A DNA stretch of 64,000 nt from Lignipirellula cremea (GTDB lineage Bacteria; Planctomycetota; Planctomycetia; Pirellulales; Pirellulaceae). Both the position numbers and the translations under genes were made by a program. Each line of letters begins with the position of its first letter. Within the stretch, counting starts at the first letter, position 1. The stretch covers positions 8,475,001-8,539,000 of the forward strand of contig NZ_CP036433.1 of NCBI RefSeq assembly GCF_007751035.1, written 5' to 3'. The notes beneath the pieces were generated by a model. It did not search any database. It was not told the DNA's origin and worked only from the letters and a program-made list of their open reading frames with translations. Below are positions 18,628-27,913 of the stretch, piece by piece.

Positions 18628-19281
18628 ATGAACATGCGCGTTCGATTGTCGGTAATCGCAGTGGGTGCAGGACTGGGCTTGTCAGTACTGGGACTGGCAG
18701 GATGCAGCCAGGAGGCGGCGCCTGTCGCTCAGCAGGGATCGAACCGCGGCGAACCGACTCTGGCCGAGCGTCCCGCCGGCGGCACTGTTTCCGAGGAAGC
18801 GGCCGCCCCGCCTGAAATCACGCTGCCTGCCGATACCACCCCGGGCACGCCGACTCCGGCGACAGCCCCCAGACCGATCGCCAGCGAGGAAACCCGTCTG
18901 GCGGCTGCCCGCCAGCTGGTCGGCCGCTGGAAGGGCGAAGTCGAACTCAATGAAGAAGTCGCCTTGAAAATGGGGCTGCCGGCCCCGGTTGTGAAAACGC
19001 TGCAGTCGATGAAAGCGATGCTGGAATTCCATCCCAGCGGCGAAGCCGTCATGATCGCCACGACCAAAACCGACGACGGCCCCCAGGAGGTGGAAGTCCA
19101 CGCCCACTGGGGCATCAGCCAGGTCGAAGAAAACGCAGTGACGATTGCCTGGCAGGAAGACAAAGGGAAAATGGAAGCGGTGCAGGTCAACTTCGAGGGG
19201 AAAGATATTTTCACCCGACCCCCGCCGGGCAATCAGGCCAATCTCGACATCGGCCAGATGCGTTTCACCCGCATGCGTTAA
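18628..19281 (+). CDS. Planctomycete-type lipoprotein of unknown function
   Basis: This 217-residue protein starts at the ATG at 18628, with GGAGG about ten bases upstream. A signal peptide ends in a lipobox, LGLAGC, giving a lipidated Cys near residue 27. A Pro/Thr/Ala-rich linker follows (about 30-85). The folded C-terminal part (about 90-217) has alternating strands such as LVGRWKGEVELN and AMLEFHPSGEAVMI, resembling small lipocalin-like or META-like barrels only in outline. No catalytic motif is evident. It is divergent from the two-component operon, whose promoter shares the intergenic space. Confidence 0.75.
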   Translation: MNMRVRLSVIAVGAGLGLSVLGLAGCSQEAAPVAQQGSNRGEPTLAERPAGGTVSEEAAAPPEITLPADTTPGTPTPATAPRPIASEETRLAAARQLVGRWKGEVELNEEVALKMGLPAPVVKTLQSMKAMLEFHPSGEAVMIATTKTDDGPQEVEVHAHWGISQVEENAVTIAWQEDKGKMEAVQVNFEGKDIFTRPPPGNQANLDIGQMRFTRMR

Positions 19282-19353
19282 GCATTAGTGGCCTGACGCG
19301 AGCGTTTTTCTCTTCCCGTAGTGGAGGCGGATTCCTGGCCACTACGTTGCCGG

Positions 19354-19764
19354 CTAAATATCCACGATGACTTCCGCCTGCCAGCCGCCCTGGGGGGCGG
19401 GGCCGATCTGGAGTCCGTGATAGGTGATCGCTTTCACCTCGTGGTGCAGGTCGTGCCGCTCCCGATCGCATGTTTCGCCGCGGCACAAGACCGACAGGCC
19501 GTCGTCGTGTTCGGTCACTTCGATCTGCGACACCAGCAGCGCCTGGGTTTCAAACCGGAAGAGCAGCTCGTTGAGCAGATCGAACAGCAGGTAAGCCGGC
19601 TCCTGGCCGACGACCTCAAACGCCGTCTCCTGCAGCGGCCGCACCTGGTCCAGCCGGGTAATCAGCGAGAACAGCCCCAGGCCGGCCTCGGCGTATAACT
19701 CGTTCCGCTGGGGCGCCTCGATGCGCAGGCCCAGATCGGCGGTGTGTTCAAACACTTCGTACAT
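19354..19764 (-). CDS. Archease
   Basis: This 136-residue protein has the archease signature: N-terminal FEHTADLGLRIEA (conserved His and Asp that bind metal), central LLFDLLNELLFRFET, and C-terminal HHEVKAITYHGLQI. Archease activates the RNA ligase RtcB by promoting its guanylation and changing its nucleotide preference. No rtcB gene lies in this window, so the partner must be elsewhere if present. The ATG at 19764 (MYEVFEHTAD) fits the family; earlier starts would add 74 unconserved residues. It is divergent from pgsA, with 212 bases between the two starts. Confidence 0.9.
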   Translation of the reverse strand: MYEVFEHTADLGLRIEAPQRNELYAEAGLGLFSLITRLDQVRPLQETAFEVVGQEPAYLLFDLLNELLFRFETQALLVSQIEVTEHDDGLSVLCRGETCDRERHDLHHEVKAITYHGLQIGPAPQGGWQAEVIVDI

Positions 19765-19976
19765 GGCAAGCGTTCCCGACAAAGGGGTTCCGGGCAGACG
19801 TTCCTGACCGATCGGCATTCGCGAAAAGCGGCGGACCTTGGTTGTGCCGCGGAAGATTCCGCCCCACAATACCCGCCGAAGCCATGCACGACGGCTGCAC
19901 CCGGCGCCAGGTTCGCGCCAGCAGCCAGGTTTGCGGCAACAACCGCTTTGCCAGCAACATCTTTTCCGGGGACTCC

Positions 19977-20585
19977 ATGGGTACATCGGCCGATCAGCAG
20001 CTGCTTAACGTTCCCAATGCGCTCACGGCGGCCCGGTTTGTGCTGGCCCTGGTGGTGTTTGCGTTGATCCCGCTGGAACAGTACCTGGCGGCATTGATCA
20101 TTTTTATTATTGCCGCGTCGACCGACTGGGTCGATGGCTGGTGGGCCCGCAAGTACAACCAGTCGACCAAATTCGGACGGATGTTCGACCCCTTTGTGGA
20201 CAAGATCATCATCTGCGGGGTGTTCGTTTTTCTGGCCGCCGCCCCCAATACGGGCAAATTCGCCTGGACGCCCGACTCGGGCATTCACGCCTGGATGGCA
20301 GTGCTGGTCGTGGGGCGGGAAATGCTGGTAACGGCCTTACGCAGCATGATCGAGCAGGAAGGGAGCGATTTCTCGGCCAAGTACGCCGGCAAACTAAAAA
20401 TGGTGTTCCAGTGCGTAGCGGTCGGCGCCAGCCTGGTCACCCTCCGCTGGTTCGCCGAGCAGGCAGCCCCCCTGCCCCTTTGGATCGCCTACACGCTGCA
20501 TGGATCGGTCTGGCTGGCGATCCTCTCCACGCTCTACTCGGGCGGCGAATACATCCTGGCCGCCGCCAAATTCTTCGGCCGGTAG
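19977..20585 (+). CDS. pgsA: CDP-diacylglycerol-glycerol-3-phosphate phosphatidyltransferase
   Basis: This 202-residue integral membrane enzyme carries the CDP-alcohol phosphotransferase motif DGx2ARx8Gx3Dx3D: DGWWAR (about 53-58), then GRMFDPFVD (Asp71 and Asp75). It transfers a phosphatidyl group from CDP-diacylglycerol to glycerol-3-phosphate, the committed step to phosphatidylglycerol and cardiolipin. Several membrane helices are visible, including FVLALVVFALI and YLAALIIFIIAAS. The start at 19977 (MGTSADQQLLNVPNALTAAR) is typical of PgsA; a longer frame begins at 19842 without family similarity. Phosphatidylglycerol is the likely but not the only possible product. Confidence 0.92.
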   Translation: MGTSADQQLLNVPNALTAARFVLALVVFALIPLEQYLAALIIFIIAASTDWVDGWWARKYNQSTKFGRMFDPFVDKIIICGVFVFLAAAPNTGKFAWTPDSGIHAWMAVLVVGREMLVTALRSMIEQEGSDFSAKYAGKLKMVFQCVAVGASLVTLRWFAEQAAPLPLWIAYTLHGSVWLAILSTLYSGGEYILAAAKFFGR

Positions 20586-20777
20586 TCGTATGGCCGGGCA
20601 TCAACTGCCTGGGTTAAATTGCGGTCATTACGGGCATCGCAATTCCCTCAACTGGGTTGATTTAAACCAGCAGGTCGCGGTATAACAAAATCCCCCCGGC
20701 GGTCACTCGCATACCGATCGCCGACAGCTCTCGCATGTAACGTACTTCCTGATGGGCGCGTTAGTTAATAACGAATC

Positions 20778-21731
20778 ATGAAGGACTTCGACCCCTACTA
20801 TCGCTGGCTTGGCATTTCGCCAAAACACCAGCCGCCAGACCATTACCGGCTGCTTGGAATCGAGCAGTTCGAAGCGGATCTGGACGTCATCGAGAGCGCG
20901 GCCGATCGACAAATGGCCTACGTCCGGCAGCGCCAACTTAGCCAGCATGCCCAGCTTTCCCAGAGGATCTGCAGCGAACTTTCCCAGGCCCGAGCTTGCC
21001 TGCTCAACCCGCAGAGCAAACGGGCCTACGACACCCAGCTGCGCACCCCCGCCGTCAAGCCGGTAGAACCATCGGTTCCGGAACCGTCGGAGCCTCAGGG
21101 CAATGCAGCCATGTGGCCCCCCACCCGGCCGCCGCGTCCTGCCCAGCCGCCCGCAGCATCGCCGCCGCCCCAGACTCCCCAAGCAAGAAACCGCGTCGAC
21201 GCCGAAACGCCGCTGGAACGGCCGCCCGCTCCTGTGTTCCCGCGGCATCGACCCAGTCCAATCAGGGAAACCTCTCCGGTCAGGAAAGCGTCACCAGCCA
21301 GGGAAGCGTCTCCGGTCGATGTACGGGAAGTTTCAGCGAATTCGGTCGGCAATCGTGTTCCTTCGCGGCAAACCTCGGTTGGACAAATCCCGTCGCCGCC
21401 CTCCTTACCAGAGACCCCCGTTTTTCCTGTCGTAGTGCAGCTGGAACCGGAAGATCCCTTCCGCTGGCAAGCGGACCCTGACGAAACCGTGCTGGAACTG
21501 GTGGCGGAGTGCCTGGCTGACAACGAGCCTGAAGCGGATCTTGAACCTGCCCCGGTCAGGCCCGCCCGCCGTCCTATCTCGTGGAGTCGCCCGATCGCCG
21601 CTTTCATTGCGATGGTGCTTGGGATCGCCGTGCTGTACATGACGATCCTGCTGATCCGCCAAAGGGCCGAGGAACACTCGTTCCAGCCGTCCCGCCAGAT
21701 CAACCAGTCGGCGACATCCCGACCGTTCTGA
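20778..21731 (+). CDS. J-domain-like tail-anchored planctomycete protein
   Basis: This 317-residue protein opens with a planctomycete-typical segment: DPYYRWLGI, PPDHYRLLGI and LLNPQSKRAYDTQLR (about residues 5-85), resembling a J-domain. The HPD tripeptide needed to stimulate Hsp70 ATPase is absent, so it is not expected to be a true co-chaperone. A Pro/Ser-rich linker with several repeats of the type SPVRKASPAREASPV (about 95-215) follows. One membrane helix (about 272-292, AAFIAMVLGIAVLYMTILLI) near the C-terminus suggests tail anchoring. Function is unknown. Comparable proteins in planctomycetes often accompany zinc-ribbon or kinase modules; none is present here. Confidence 0.75.
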   Translation: MKDFDPYYRWLGISPKHQPPDHYRLLGIEQFEADLDVIESAADRQMAYVRQRQLSQHAQLSQRICSELSQARACLLNPQSKRAYDTQLRTPAVKPVEPSVPEPSEPQGNAAMWPPTRPPRPAQPPAASPPPQTPQARNRVDAETPLERPPAPVFPRHRPSPIRETSPVRKASPAREASPVDVREVSANSVGNRVPSRQTSVGQIPSPPSLPETPVFPVVVQLEPEDPFRWQADPDETVLELVAECLADNEPEADLEPAPVRPARRPISWSRPIAAFIAMVLGIAVLYMTILLIRQRAEEHSFQPSRQINQSATSRPF

Positions 21732-21755
21732 AACGGTCGCCCGCAGGGGTTCGCT

Positions 21756-22313
21756 TTAGAGTGCTTTGCTCCACAAGAGTTGCACTTCCTCCGGCAGCCC
21801 GGCGTAAGCGTTCCGATTGACCTCAAACAGCCGGCAGCCTTGTGAGGCATAGAAGCGACAGGCTGCGAGGTTGGTATTCTGGGTTTCGACCCGGAGCTCC
21901 CGGCACTGCTTCGCCACGGCCCAGGCTTCGATCGCGCGGAACAAGGCGGACCCGACGCCGATGCGGCGGGCCGTCAACAGCACTCGCAGATCCCAGAGCA
22001 CGACCAGATCCCGACGACCAGCCAGCATGTCGAGGCCGGGAGTCGCAAACGCCGCCACCGCTCCTCCGACACGTTCCTGGCCGTCGAAGGCGCCGATCAG
22101 CGTCCAGCCGGTCACGTCGAATCGCAGGGGCCAGGCGTGCGGACTCTCGACCGCATCGTAGTCCTTCCGATACGGCCGCTCGAGGCGACGTTCCCGTAGC
22201 TCCCAGCTGCCGCCCTGTTCGTCAACGTCGAAGATTCTGTCGGTTTCGTAGGTACTGGGAACCGACGCATACCGTTCCAGGGCGCCGAACGACTCTTCGC
22301 GCAGGGTGATCAT
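21756..22313 (-). CDS. GNAT-family N-acetyltransferase
   Basis: This 185-residue protein fits the GNAT fold. The acetyl-CoA loop RRIGVGSALFRAIEAWA (about 125-141) is followed by RVETQNTNLAACRFYASQGC, a pattern also seen in streptothricin acetyltransferases. The start at 22313 is preferred because GGGAG lies five bases before the ATG; another ATG at 22349 has no clear site. The substrate is unknown. Antibiotic acetylation and modification of a small metabolite or peptide are both possible. It sits 45 bases downstream of the membrane-protein gene on the same strand. Confidence 0.85.
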   Translation of the reverse strand: MITLREESFGALERYASVPSTYETDRIFDVDEQGGSWELRERRLERPYRKDYDAVESPHAWPLRFDVTGWTLIGAFDGQERVGGAVAAFATPGLDMLAGRRDLVVLWDLRVLLTARRIGVGSALFRAIEAWAVAKQCRELRVETQNTNLAACRFYASQGCRLFEVNRNAYAGLPEEVQLLWSKAL

Positions 22314-22358
22314 TTCGGCTCCCGTGTTTCGATGTGCTGTTTTTTGCATTGGCCCGTT

Positions 22359-23033
22359 TCAACTCTTCGGCGCAGCGGGATCGAACTGGGGCAGCGACTC
22401 CAGGAACTCAGGCCCTGCCCCTGTCAGCCAGACATGCGGGTGGACCGCGCGACGGACGCGGAGGGCCGGTTTCATGACATTCGCCGCATAAAACATCGAG
22501 ACGAAAATCAGCAGCACGCCGAGGCCGATACTTCCCAGGATAAGGTTCGGGAGCACCGGTCCCCCCATGTTCCCCCAGGGTCCCAGATCAATCCGGAACA
22601 GCAGGTCGGGAATGATGACGGCCAGGGGAACCACCCAGGCGAGAAGGTTCCCGCCATAGAACATCCACCGCCAGCGCGACGCCTGTTGCCGACAGAGATT
22701 CTGCAGCTCTTCCCTCAGGCTGATGCGAAGTTTTAACGTTTTGATCTGGGCCAGCACGACCACCACCAGTAGCAGCAGCAGGGGCGCCGCGCGGGTGTAT
22801 CCGGCTGTTAACGCAAAGCCCGCTATAAAGAGTGCGCAGACCCCGATATACGCGCCCGCATACTGTCGCATGATCCTGGAGCGAAAATTAAATCGGGGTT
22901 TGCCAATGGTCTTTTCATTGGTGACGACGCAGCGAAATGGGAACCGAGCCTGTTTCATGTCCGCCACCAGCAAGTCGTCCTGCCGATAGATGTACGCAGA
23001 GTGGCCGTTCCCGGTTTCCTCCGAGGTGCTCAT
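22359..23033 (-). CDS. Multi-pass membrane protein of unknown function
   Basis: This 224-residue protein has an N-terminal cytoplasmic part including RFPFRCVVTNEKTIGKPRF. Four probable membrane segments follow (about 60-78, 80-97, 125-146 and 165-188; for example YIGVCALFIAGFALTAGY and LPNLILGSIGLGVLLIFVSMF). A C-terminal cytoplasmic tail contains HPHVWLTGAGPEFLESLP. The layout resembles small planctomycete membrane proteins of unknown role. No catalytic motif was found. It shares a strand with the acetyltransferase and may be co-transcribed with it. Confidence 0.65.
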   Translation of the reverse strand: MSTSEETGNGHSAYIYRQDDLLVADMKQARFPFRCVVTNEKTIGKPRFNFRSRIMRQYAGAYIGVCALFIAGFALTAGYTRAAPLLLLLVVVVLAQIKTLKLRISLREELQNLCRQQASRWRWMFYGGNLLAWVVPLAVIIPDLLFRIDLGPWGNMGGPVLPNLILGSIGLGVLLIFVSMFYAANVMKPALRVRRAVHPHVWLTGAGPEFLESLPQFDPAAPKS

Positions 23034-23204
23034 GGGATCGTGACTTTCGTGGAGAGAATTACTAGCAAGAGATCCCGAGTAAGGGACGTTCGCCGTCGAT
23101 GTTATCCCAACGGTTCCGTTTCGCTCCAGGGTTGTTCCTGGGAGGAAAGCCCAACAGCCCGCAGTGCGGCCTCAAGCCGGGTCAACTCACCATCGACGAA
23201 AAAG

Positions 23205-23573
23205 TCAATCTTCGGCCGGCGTCTCTTGGTCCCGCATGTTCTCCCGAATTATCTCCACGAAACGGTGAAGTGTCTCAAGAGCCTCGTCGGTCGCGCCGGC
23301 CAGGTCTTCTTCGGTCAAGAAGCCGTCATAGTACGCCCTGTAAACGGCAATGCCGGGATCGGATTCCAAAAAACGCGACTCCAGATCGCGGCTGGCGCCC
23401 TGATGGAATTCGTGGATGCGATCGTTGACTTCAAACGGCGTTAATTCGCCGGCTTCCATCGCGCGAATGGCGTCGCCGAGTTTCAAAATCTCAAAGCGGA
23501 GTTCGCGTTCCCAGGCGATCGCGCCCAGTTTCCGGCGGAACTTGCGATTGGCTTTGGGGTGTTTCTCTGACAT
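23205..23573 (-). CDS. Small acidic alpha-helical protein, unknown
   Basis: This 122-residue protein begins MSEKHPKANRKFRRKLGAIA and is predicted to be helical and acidic, with no membrane segment or signal peptide. Two helix-turn segments stand out: ELTPFEVNDRIHEFHQGASRDL and FLTEEDLAGATDEALETLHR. No family is recognised. The ATG at 23573 is chosen over an upstream start at 23621, which adds unrelated residues. Its neighbours are a small membrane protein and a multi-pass protein on the same strand, and nothing in the context suggests a role. Confidence 0.6.
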   Translation of the reverse strand: MSEKHPKANRKFRRKLGAIAWERELRFEILKLGDAIRAMEAGELTPFEVNDRIHEFHQGASRDLESRFLESDPGIAVYRAYYDGFLTEEDLAGATDEALETLHRFVEIIRENMRDQETPAED

Positions 23574-23648
23574 GGGATAAATTGCGTCTGTCATGAGCAA
23601 GGAAGTCGAGGACGGCAGCAACGGTCGCCGCAGCTATTTGCGACGCCG

Positions 23649-23924
23649 TTAACAATCCAGGTCGTGTACAAAGTCCTGATCGGGATGAACCTGATCGTAC
23701 GGAATCCCCAGTTGTTCGGCAACGATTCGTCGCGTGCGAAGCGCCGTATCCCGCGACACGCCAGGCGAGCACCTGGCCAGAAACTCCTCATCGGTAATGG
23801 GCGGCCAGCATGCGTCGAAATGGCGTTCGCGCTTCCGCACCAGGATTAACTCCACCGCAAACAACCCCACAACGACGGCAGATACCGCAAGGCAGGCGAT
23901 GCCGATCTGTAACAGGAAAGTCAT
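23649..23924 (-). CDS. Small membrane protein with an ACP-like tail
   Basis: This 91-residue protein has one N-terminal membrane helix (about residues 4-28), then RKRERHFDACWPPITDEEFL, then a C-terminal segment RIVAEQLGIPYDQVHPDQDFVHDLD. That tail resembles the first helix and loop of acyl carrier proteins, which continue as DLGADSLD with the phosphopantetheine serine. Here the frame stops (TAA) directly before the serine would appear, so it cannot be a working carrier. It may be a conserved half-domain or a truncated protein. The gene lies just upstream of the preceding small gene on the same strand. Confidence 0.55.
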   Translation of the reverse strand: MTFLLQIGIACLAVSAVVVGLFAVELILVRKRERHFDACWPPITDEEFLARCSPGVSRDTALRTRRIVAEQLGIPYDQVHPDQDFVHDLDC

Positions 23925-24011
23925 CCGAGTGTCGCCTTCGGGACGCGAGGACAGACGCTGGAAGGCGACAGGAGCTTTCTGCGCCTGCTGCTCCTCAAAA
24001 CGAAGATCCTT

Positions 24012-24977
24012 TTACCAGCGTAAATCGGCCCGGGGCGAGGCTTTGTACTGGGCTTCGATCTTGTCGATGACGGCCTGCTCGGTTTCGTCCAGTTCCACGG
24101 CGCCGGGCAGGTCGATGCGGATCTCGGCGAATAAATCGCCCGGGCCGTCCGGAGAGGCGACGCCGTGCCCCTTCACGCGCAGACGCTTGCCGCTGGATAC
24201 GCCGGCGGGGATTTTCAGAGTGAGCGTTCCTTTGGGGGTCGGCAGGTCGATCTTCGCTCCGCTGAGGGCTTCGCCCAGGGTCACCGGGACGACGACTTCC
24301 AGGTTGCGGCCTTTCCGCTCGAAGAACGGATGCGGCGCCACCCGGATCGTCAGCAGGATATCGCCTGCCGCTCCGCCGGTGGAGGACGCTTCCCCCTGGC
24401 CGCGAAGGCGGATCTTTTTCCCGTCTTCGATCCCGGCCGGCACTTTGACATCGATCGATTCGACCTTGCCGCTGGGACGCTGGATCGACAGCCGGGCGTC
24501 GCCGCCCTGGACCGCCGTATGAAACGGTACGGTGATTTCGTGGCCCAGATCGCTCCCTTTTTGCGGTTTCCTGCGGGAACGTCGGGGTTCGGCTCCAGCC
24601 TGGGAGAAATGGCGGAAGATATCTTCAAAGCCGGCAGCGCCGCCGCCGGGCTGGCCGCCGCCGAACATTTGCGACCAGTCGACGTCTTCAAAGCCCTGAC
24701 CACCGCCTCCACGAGGGCCGCCGCGGGGGCTGCCGCCCGGTCCGCCGGCTCCCATCGAATCAAACGCGCTGCCGTAGCGATCGAACATTTCGCGTTTGTT
24801 GGAGTCGCTGAGGACGTCGTACGCCTCCTGGACCTGGTTGAATTTTTCGGCCGCCGTTTTATCGTCGGGATTGATATCGGGGTGGTATTTATGGGCCAGC
24901 TTGCGATGGGCCTTTTCGATATCCGCCTGGGACGCATCGCGACTGATTCCCAGGGTTTTGTAATAATCGTCAGCCAT
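24012..24977 (-). CDS. DnaJ-family co-chaperone, CbpA type
   Basis: This 321-residue protein has an N-terminal J-domain with the HPD tripeptide (residues 32-34) in [12 protein letters not shown] Gly-rich linker (about 75-140) is followed by two beta-barrel substrate-binding domains (for example [17 protein letters not shown] and [17 protein letters not shown]). It lacks the four CxxCxGxG zinc repeats, placing it with CbpA-like type II proteins rather than DnaJ proper. It is expected to deliver unfolded proteins to DnaK and stimulate its ATPase. No dnaK or grpE is nearby. The ATG at 24977 is where the J-domain begins. Confidence 0.93.
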   Translation of the reverse strand: MADDYYKTLGISRDASQADIEKAHRKLAHKYHPDINPDDKTAAEKFNQVQEAYDVLSDSNKREMFDRYGSAFDSMGAGGPGGSPRGGPRGGGGQGFEDVDWSQMFGGGQPGGGAAGFEDIFRHFSQAGAEPRRSRRKPQKGSDLGHEITVPFHTAVQGGDARLSIQRPSGKVESIDVKVPAGIEDGKKIRLRGQGEASSTGGAAGDILLTIRVAPHPFFERKGRNLEVVVPVTLGEALSGAKIDLPTPKGTLTLKIPAGVSSGKRLRVKGHGVASPDGPGDLFAEIRIDLPGAVELDETEQAVIDKIEAQYKASPRADLRW

Positions 24978-25293
24978 ATTCGCCGGGAAATGCAGGAGAA
25001 AACGGGATGAACGGCCAGCGCAACGGGGCAGAGCCCCCCTTGCGCGCCGGGAATACAAGCTCCATTGTAGAACCGCGTCCGCAAAACGAGCAACCCGCGA
25101 ACAGCGGCCCGGTTCCGTCGCCCGGTTCCGCCGCAGCGGACTGATTGCGGCCGATCCCGACGCCCGCCTCCACGATCGGCCCCTTTCTCGTTATTCTAAA
25201 GGCGCAGGATCGTCTCCACGACCAGGACCGGTTCGTCTCCACGACGGAACAACGCTCACTCAGAGAACGCTCAACCCAGAGAAAGGGGCTGTG
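24978..25293. other. Divergent intergenic region, dnaJ-like/apgM
   Basis: This 316-base spacer separates two genes that point away from each other, so it should hold both promoters. No clear operator palindrome, riboswitch or heat-shock CIRCE-type inverted repeat was found by eye. The final bases before apgM include GAAAGGGG, an acceptable ribosome binding site for the ATG at 25294. Confidence 0.4.
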
Positions 25294-26499
25294 ATGGATA
25301 TTCATAAGCTGACCCGCGAATTGCACACCAAAAACGACTCCAAGATCGTCATGCTGGTCGCCGACGGCGTAGGCGGGCTGCCGATGACGCCCGGCGGTCC
25401 TACCGAGCTGGAAGCGGCCAATACGCCCAATCTCGACGCCCTGGCCGCCCGCGGCGTGCAGGGAGCCAGCATTCCGGTCCTGCCCGGCATCAGCCCCGGC
25501 AGCGGTCCCGGACACCTGGGTCTTTTTGGCTACGATCCGCTGCAGTACCTGATCGGCCGCGGCGCCCTGGAAGCGACCGGCATCGGCTTTGAACTGCAGG
25601 AGAACGACGTCGCCGTACGATGCAACTTCTGCACGCTCGACGCCGACGGCAACATCAGTGATCGCCGGGCCGGCCGGATTGCGACCGAAGAAAGCGCCCC
25701 GCTGGCGATCAGCCTGCGGGCGGTGAAAATCCCCGGCGTCGAAGTGTTTGTCGAGCCCGTCAAAGAACACCGCTTTGTGGTCGTGTTCCGCGGCCCCGGC
25801 CTGGGCGGCCATGTCCACGACACCGATCCGCAAGCGACCGGCGTGCCGCCCCTGGCGCCCCGCGCCGCCGATGCAGACAGCCAGAAAACGGCCGAGATTG
25901 CCGCCGAATTTGTCAAACAGGCCTGCGTGCTGCTGAAAGACGAAAAGAAAGCCAACGGCTGCACGCTGCGGGGCTTCTCCGCCAAACCCAGCCTGCCTTC
26001 GTACCAGGAAGTCTACGGTCTGAAAGCGGCCGCCATCGCCGTGTACCCCATGTACAAAGGCCTCGCCCGCCTGGTCGGCATGGACATTGTCGGCGAAGCG
26101 AAAACCCTGCAGGAAGAAGTCGACACGCTGAGCGCCAACTGGAACGACTACGACTTCTTCTTTCTGCACTACAAGTACACCGACAGCACCGGCGAAGACG
26201 GCGCCTTTGAAGAAAAGGTCAAGCGCATCGAAGAGTTCGACGCGATCATCCCGCAGGTCCAGGCGCTCGGCCCGGCCGTGCTGATCGTCACCGGCGACCA
26301 CAGCACGCCGTCGTACCTGAAGAGCCACTCCTGGCACCCCGTGCCGACGCTGCTGGCCTCGGACTGCTGCCGCCCTGACCCCTGCCAGGCGTACAATGAA
26401 ACCGAGTGCATCCGCGGCGGCCTGGGCCAGTTCGAAGCCAAATACCTGATGACGCTGGCCCTCAGCAACGCCGGCCGGATGGGAAAATTCGGCGCCTGA
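25294..26499 (+). CDS. apgM: Cofactor-independent phosphoglycerate mutase, archaeal-type
   Basis: This protein of about 401 residues belongs to the alkaline-phosphatase superfamily. It interconverts 3- and 2-phosphoglycerate in glycolysis and gluconeogenesis, using two metal ions and a phosphoserine intermediate. Visible elements are the metal-binding MLVADGVGGLP (about 22-32), the catalytic-serine region GISPGSGPGHLGLFGYD (about 68-85), and the C-terminal IVTGDHSTPSYLKSHSWHP with the metal-binding Asp and His residues. The sequence follows the short apgM class rather than the longer GpmI type. The ATG at 25294 directly follows a GTG in the same frame; GAAAGGGG precedes both. Confidence 0.92.
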   Translation: MDIHKLTRELHTKNDSKIVMLVADGVGGLPMTPGGPTELEAANTPNLDALAARGVQGASIPVLPGISPGSGPGHLGLFGYDPLQYLIGRGALEATGIGFELQENDVAVRCNFCTLDADGNISDRRAGRIATEESAPLAISLRAVKIPGVEVFVEPVKEHRFVVVFRGPGLGGHVHDTDPQATGVPPLAPRAADADSQKTAEIAAEFVKQACVLLKDEKKANGCTLRGFSAKPSLPSYQEVYGLKAAAIAVYPMYKGLARLVGMDIVGEAKTLQEEVDTLSANWNDYDFFFLHYKYTDSTGEDGAFEEKVKRIEEFDAIIPQVQALGPAVLIVTGDHSTPSYLKSHSWHPVPTLLASDCCRPDPCQAYNETECIRGGLGQFEAKYLMTLALSNAGRMGKFGA

Positions 26500-26554
26500 C
26501 GCTTCGGCGCGGCCAGGTCCACCACAGGAAAAAGCAAGCGAAAGGTTCAGCCCG

Positions 26555-26893
26555 ATGGAAATAACGCTCACCGAACAGGAAGGCTATCACCTGGCCGCGA
26601 TCGAAGGCGTGATCGACGACTCGGCGGAAGGGCCGTTTCGCCAGTTACTGCACCCCCTGTTCCGCGAGCGGAATAGCCGGCTGATCATTGATCTGTCGGG
26701 CGCGCCGCGGATCAACTCCCGCGGCATTGGCTGCCTGACGATCCTGGTCTCCGACGCACACACCAACGGCGGTCGGGTGGTGTTCGCCGCGCCGACGCCG
26801 TTTGTGTCCAATGTGCTCAAAGTCACCCGGCTGGATACTTATTTTGAAATCGCGGCCGGCCTGGAACTGGCGGTCGCCATGATTGAGTCGTAA
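26555..26893 (+). CDS. STAS-domain protein (anti-sigma factor antagonist type)
   Basis: This 112-residue protein is a single STAS domain. The segment [20 protein letters not shown] (about 42-61) matches the conserved strand and loop of SpoIIAA-like proteins, with Ser55 at the usual phosphorylation site. The mature motif reads NSRGIG instead of the common DSSGLG. In such systems a kinase phosphorylates the serine to control binding to an anti-sigma factor. No cognate kinase or phosphatase lies nearby, so the partner is unknown. The next gene follows after 46 bases on the same strand. Confidence 0.88.
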   Translation: MEITLTEQEGYHLAAIEGVIDDSAEGPFRQLLHPLFRERNSRLIIDLSGAPRINSRGIGCLTILVSDAHTNGGRVVFAAPTPFVSNVLKVTRLDTYFEIAAGLELAVAMIES

Positions 26894-26939
26894 TCCGTCC
26901 GCCCTGTTATCCCCTTTGTTCTCCTTGAGGAATCGCCGC

Positions 26940-27854
26940 ATGGCCCCCGTCCCTGCTCGACCGTTCTCGGGCGTGATCCCGCCGCTGGCGACCCCGCTGA
27001 CCGATCGCGATACGCTGGACCAGCCAGGACTGGAGCGACTGGTCGAGCATGTCCTGGCCGGCGGCGTAAGCGGCCTGTTCATTCTGGGGACGACGGGCGA
27101 AGCTCCCAGCCTGGGGTATCGCCTGCGGGGCGAACTGATCGAACGGGTCTGCCGTCTGGTCGACGGCCGCGTTCCCGTGCTCGTCGGCGTGACGGATACC
27201 GCGTTTGTGGAGTCCGTCGCGATCGCCCGCAAGGCAGCCGACGCCGGCGCAACGGCGGTCGTGCTGACCACGCCGTATTACTTTCCCGCCGGCCAGACCG
27301 AGTTGCTGGCCTATATCCGGAACCTGCTGGCCGAGCTGCCGCTGCCGGTCATGCTGTACAACATTCCCGTCTTCACCAAGGTGGTGATCGAGATCGACAC
27401 GCTCCGCCAGCTGGCCGATGACGCCCGCATCCTCGGCATGAAGGACAGCGGCGGCGACCTCGACTACTTCGACCAGCTGCTGCAGCTGCGGGACAAGCAC
27501 CGGCCCGACTGGTCCGTGCTGATGGGCCCCGAGGCGCTGCTGGGAGAAGCCGTCCGGCGGGGAGGCGACGGCGGCGTCGCAGGCGGGGCCAACATCATGC
27601 CGCAGCTGTTCGTCGACTGGTACACGGCCGCTGTCTCCGGCGACGACGCCCGCTTTGAGCAGATCCAGCAGCGCATTTTCAAACTGCAGGAGATCTACAG
27701 CATCGGCAAGTACGCTTCGCGGCACATCAAAGCAACCAAGTGCGCCCTGTCGCTGCTGGGACTATGCGACGATTTCATGGCGGAGCCGTTCCACCGTTTC
27801 CGGCCGCCGCATCGAAAACAGGTCCAAGAAATCCTGGACGCCTGCCAGGCGTAA
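26940..27854 (+). CDS. DapA-family aldolase (dihydrodipicolinate synthase-like)
   Basis: This 304-residue protein is a TIM-barrel lyase of the DapA/NAL family. GTTGEAPSL (about 50-58) matches the substrate-carboxylate loop, Tyr140 in VMLYNIP is the conserved proton relay, and Lys168 in GMKDSGG is the Schiff-base lysine. DapA itself condenses pyruvate with aspartate semialdehyde for lysine and peptidoglycan synthesis. Planctomycetes often carry several paralogues with other keto-acid substrates, so the exact reaction is uncertain. The ATG at 26940 follows TTGAGGAAT. An upstream ATG at 26883 overlaps the STAS gene and adds unconserved residues. Confidence 0.88.
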   Translation: MAPVPARPFSGVIPPLATPLTDRDTLDQPGLERLVEHVLAGGVSGLFILGTTGEAPSLGYRLRGELIERVCRLVDGRVPVLVGVTDTAFVESVAIARKAADAGATAVVLTTPYYFPAGQTELLAYIRNLLAELPLPVMLYNIPVFTKVVIEIDTLRQLADDARILGMKDSGGDLDYFDQLLQLRDKHRPDWSVLMGPEALLGEAVRRGGDGGVAGGANIMPQLFVDWYTAAVSGDDARFEQIQQRIFKLQEIYSIGKYASRHIKATKCALSLLGLCDDFMAEPFHRFRPPHRKQVQEILDACQA

Positions 27855-27913
27855 AGCGAGCGCCACACATTCCGTGCAGCCTCGCCTTTCCCCCTCGAAA
27901 GCAGACACCCCAC

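Noticed and set aside
24970-26571. 533-codon minus-strand frame opposite apgM
   Set aside because: The plus strand encodes a clear phosphoglycerate mutase; the antisense frame has only shadow composition.
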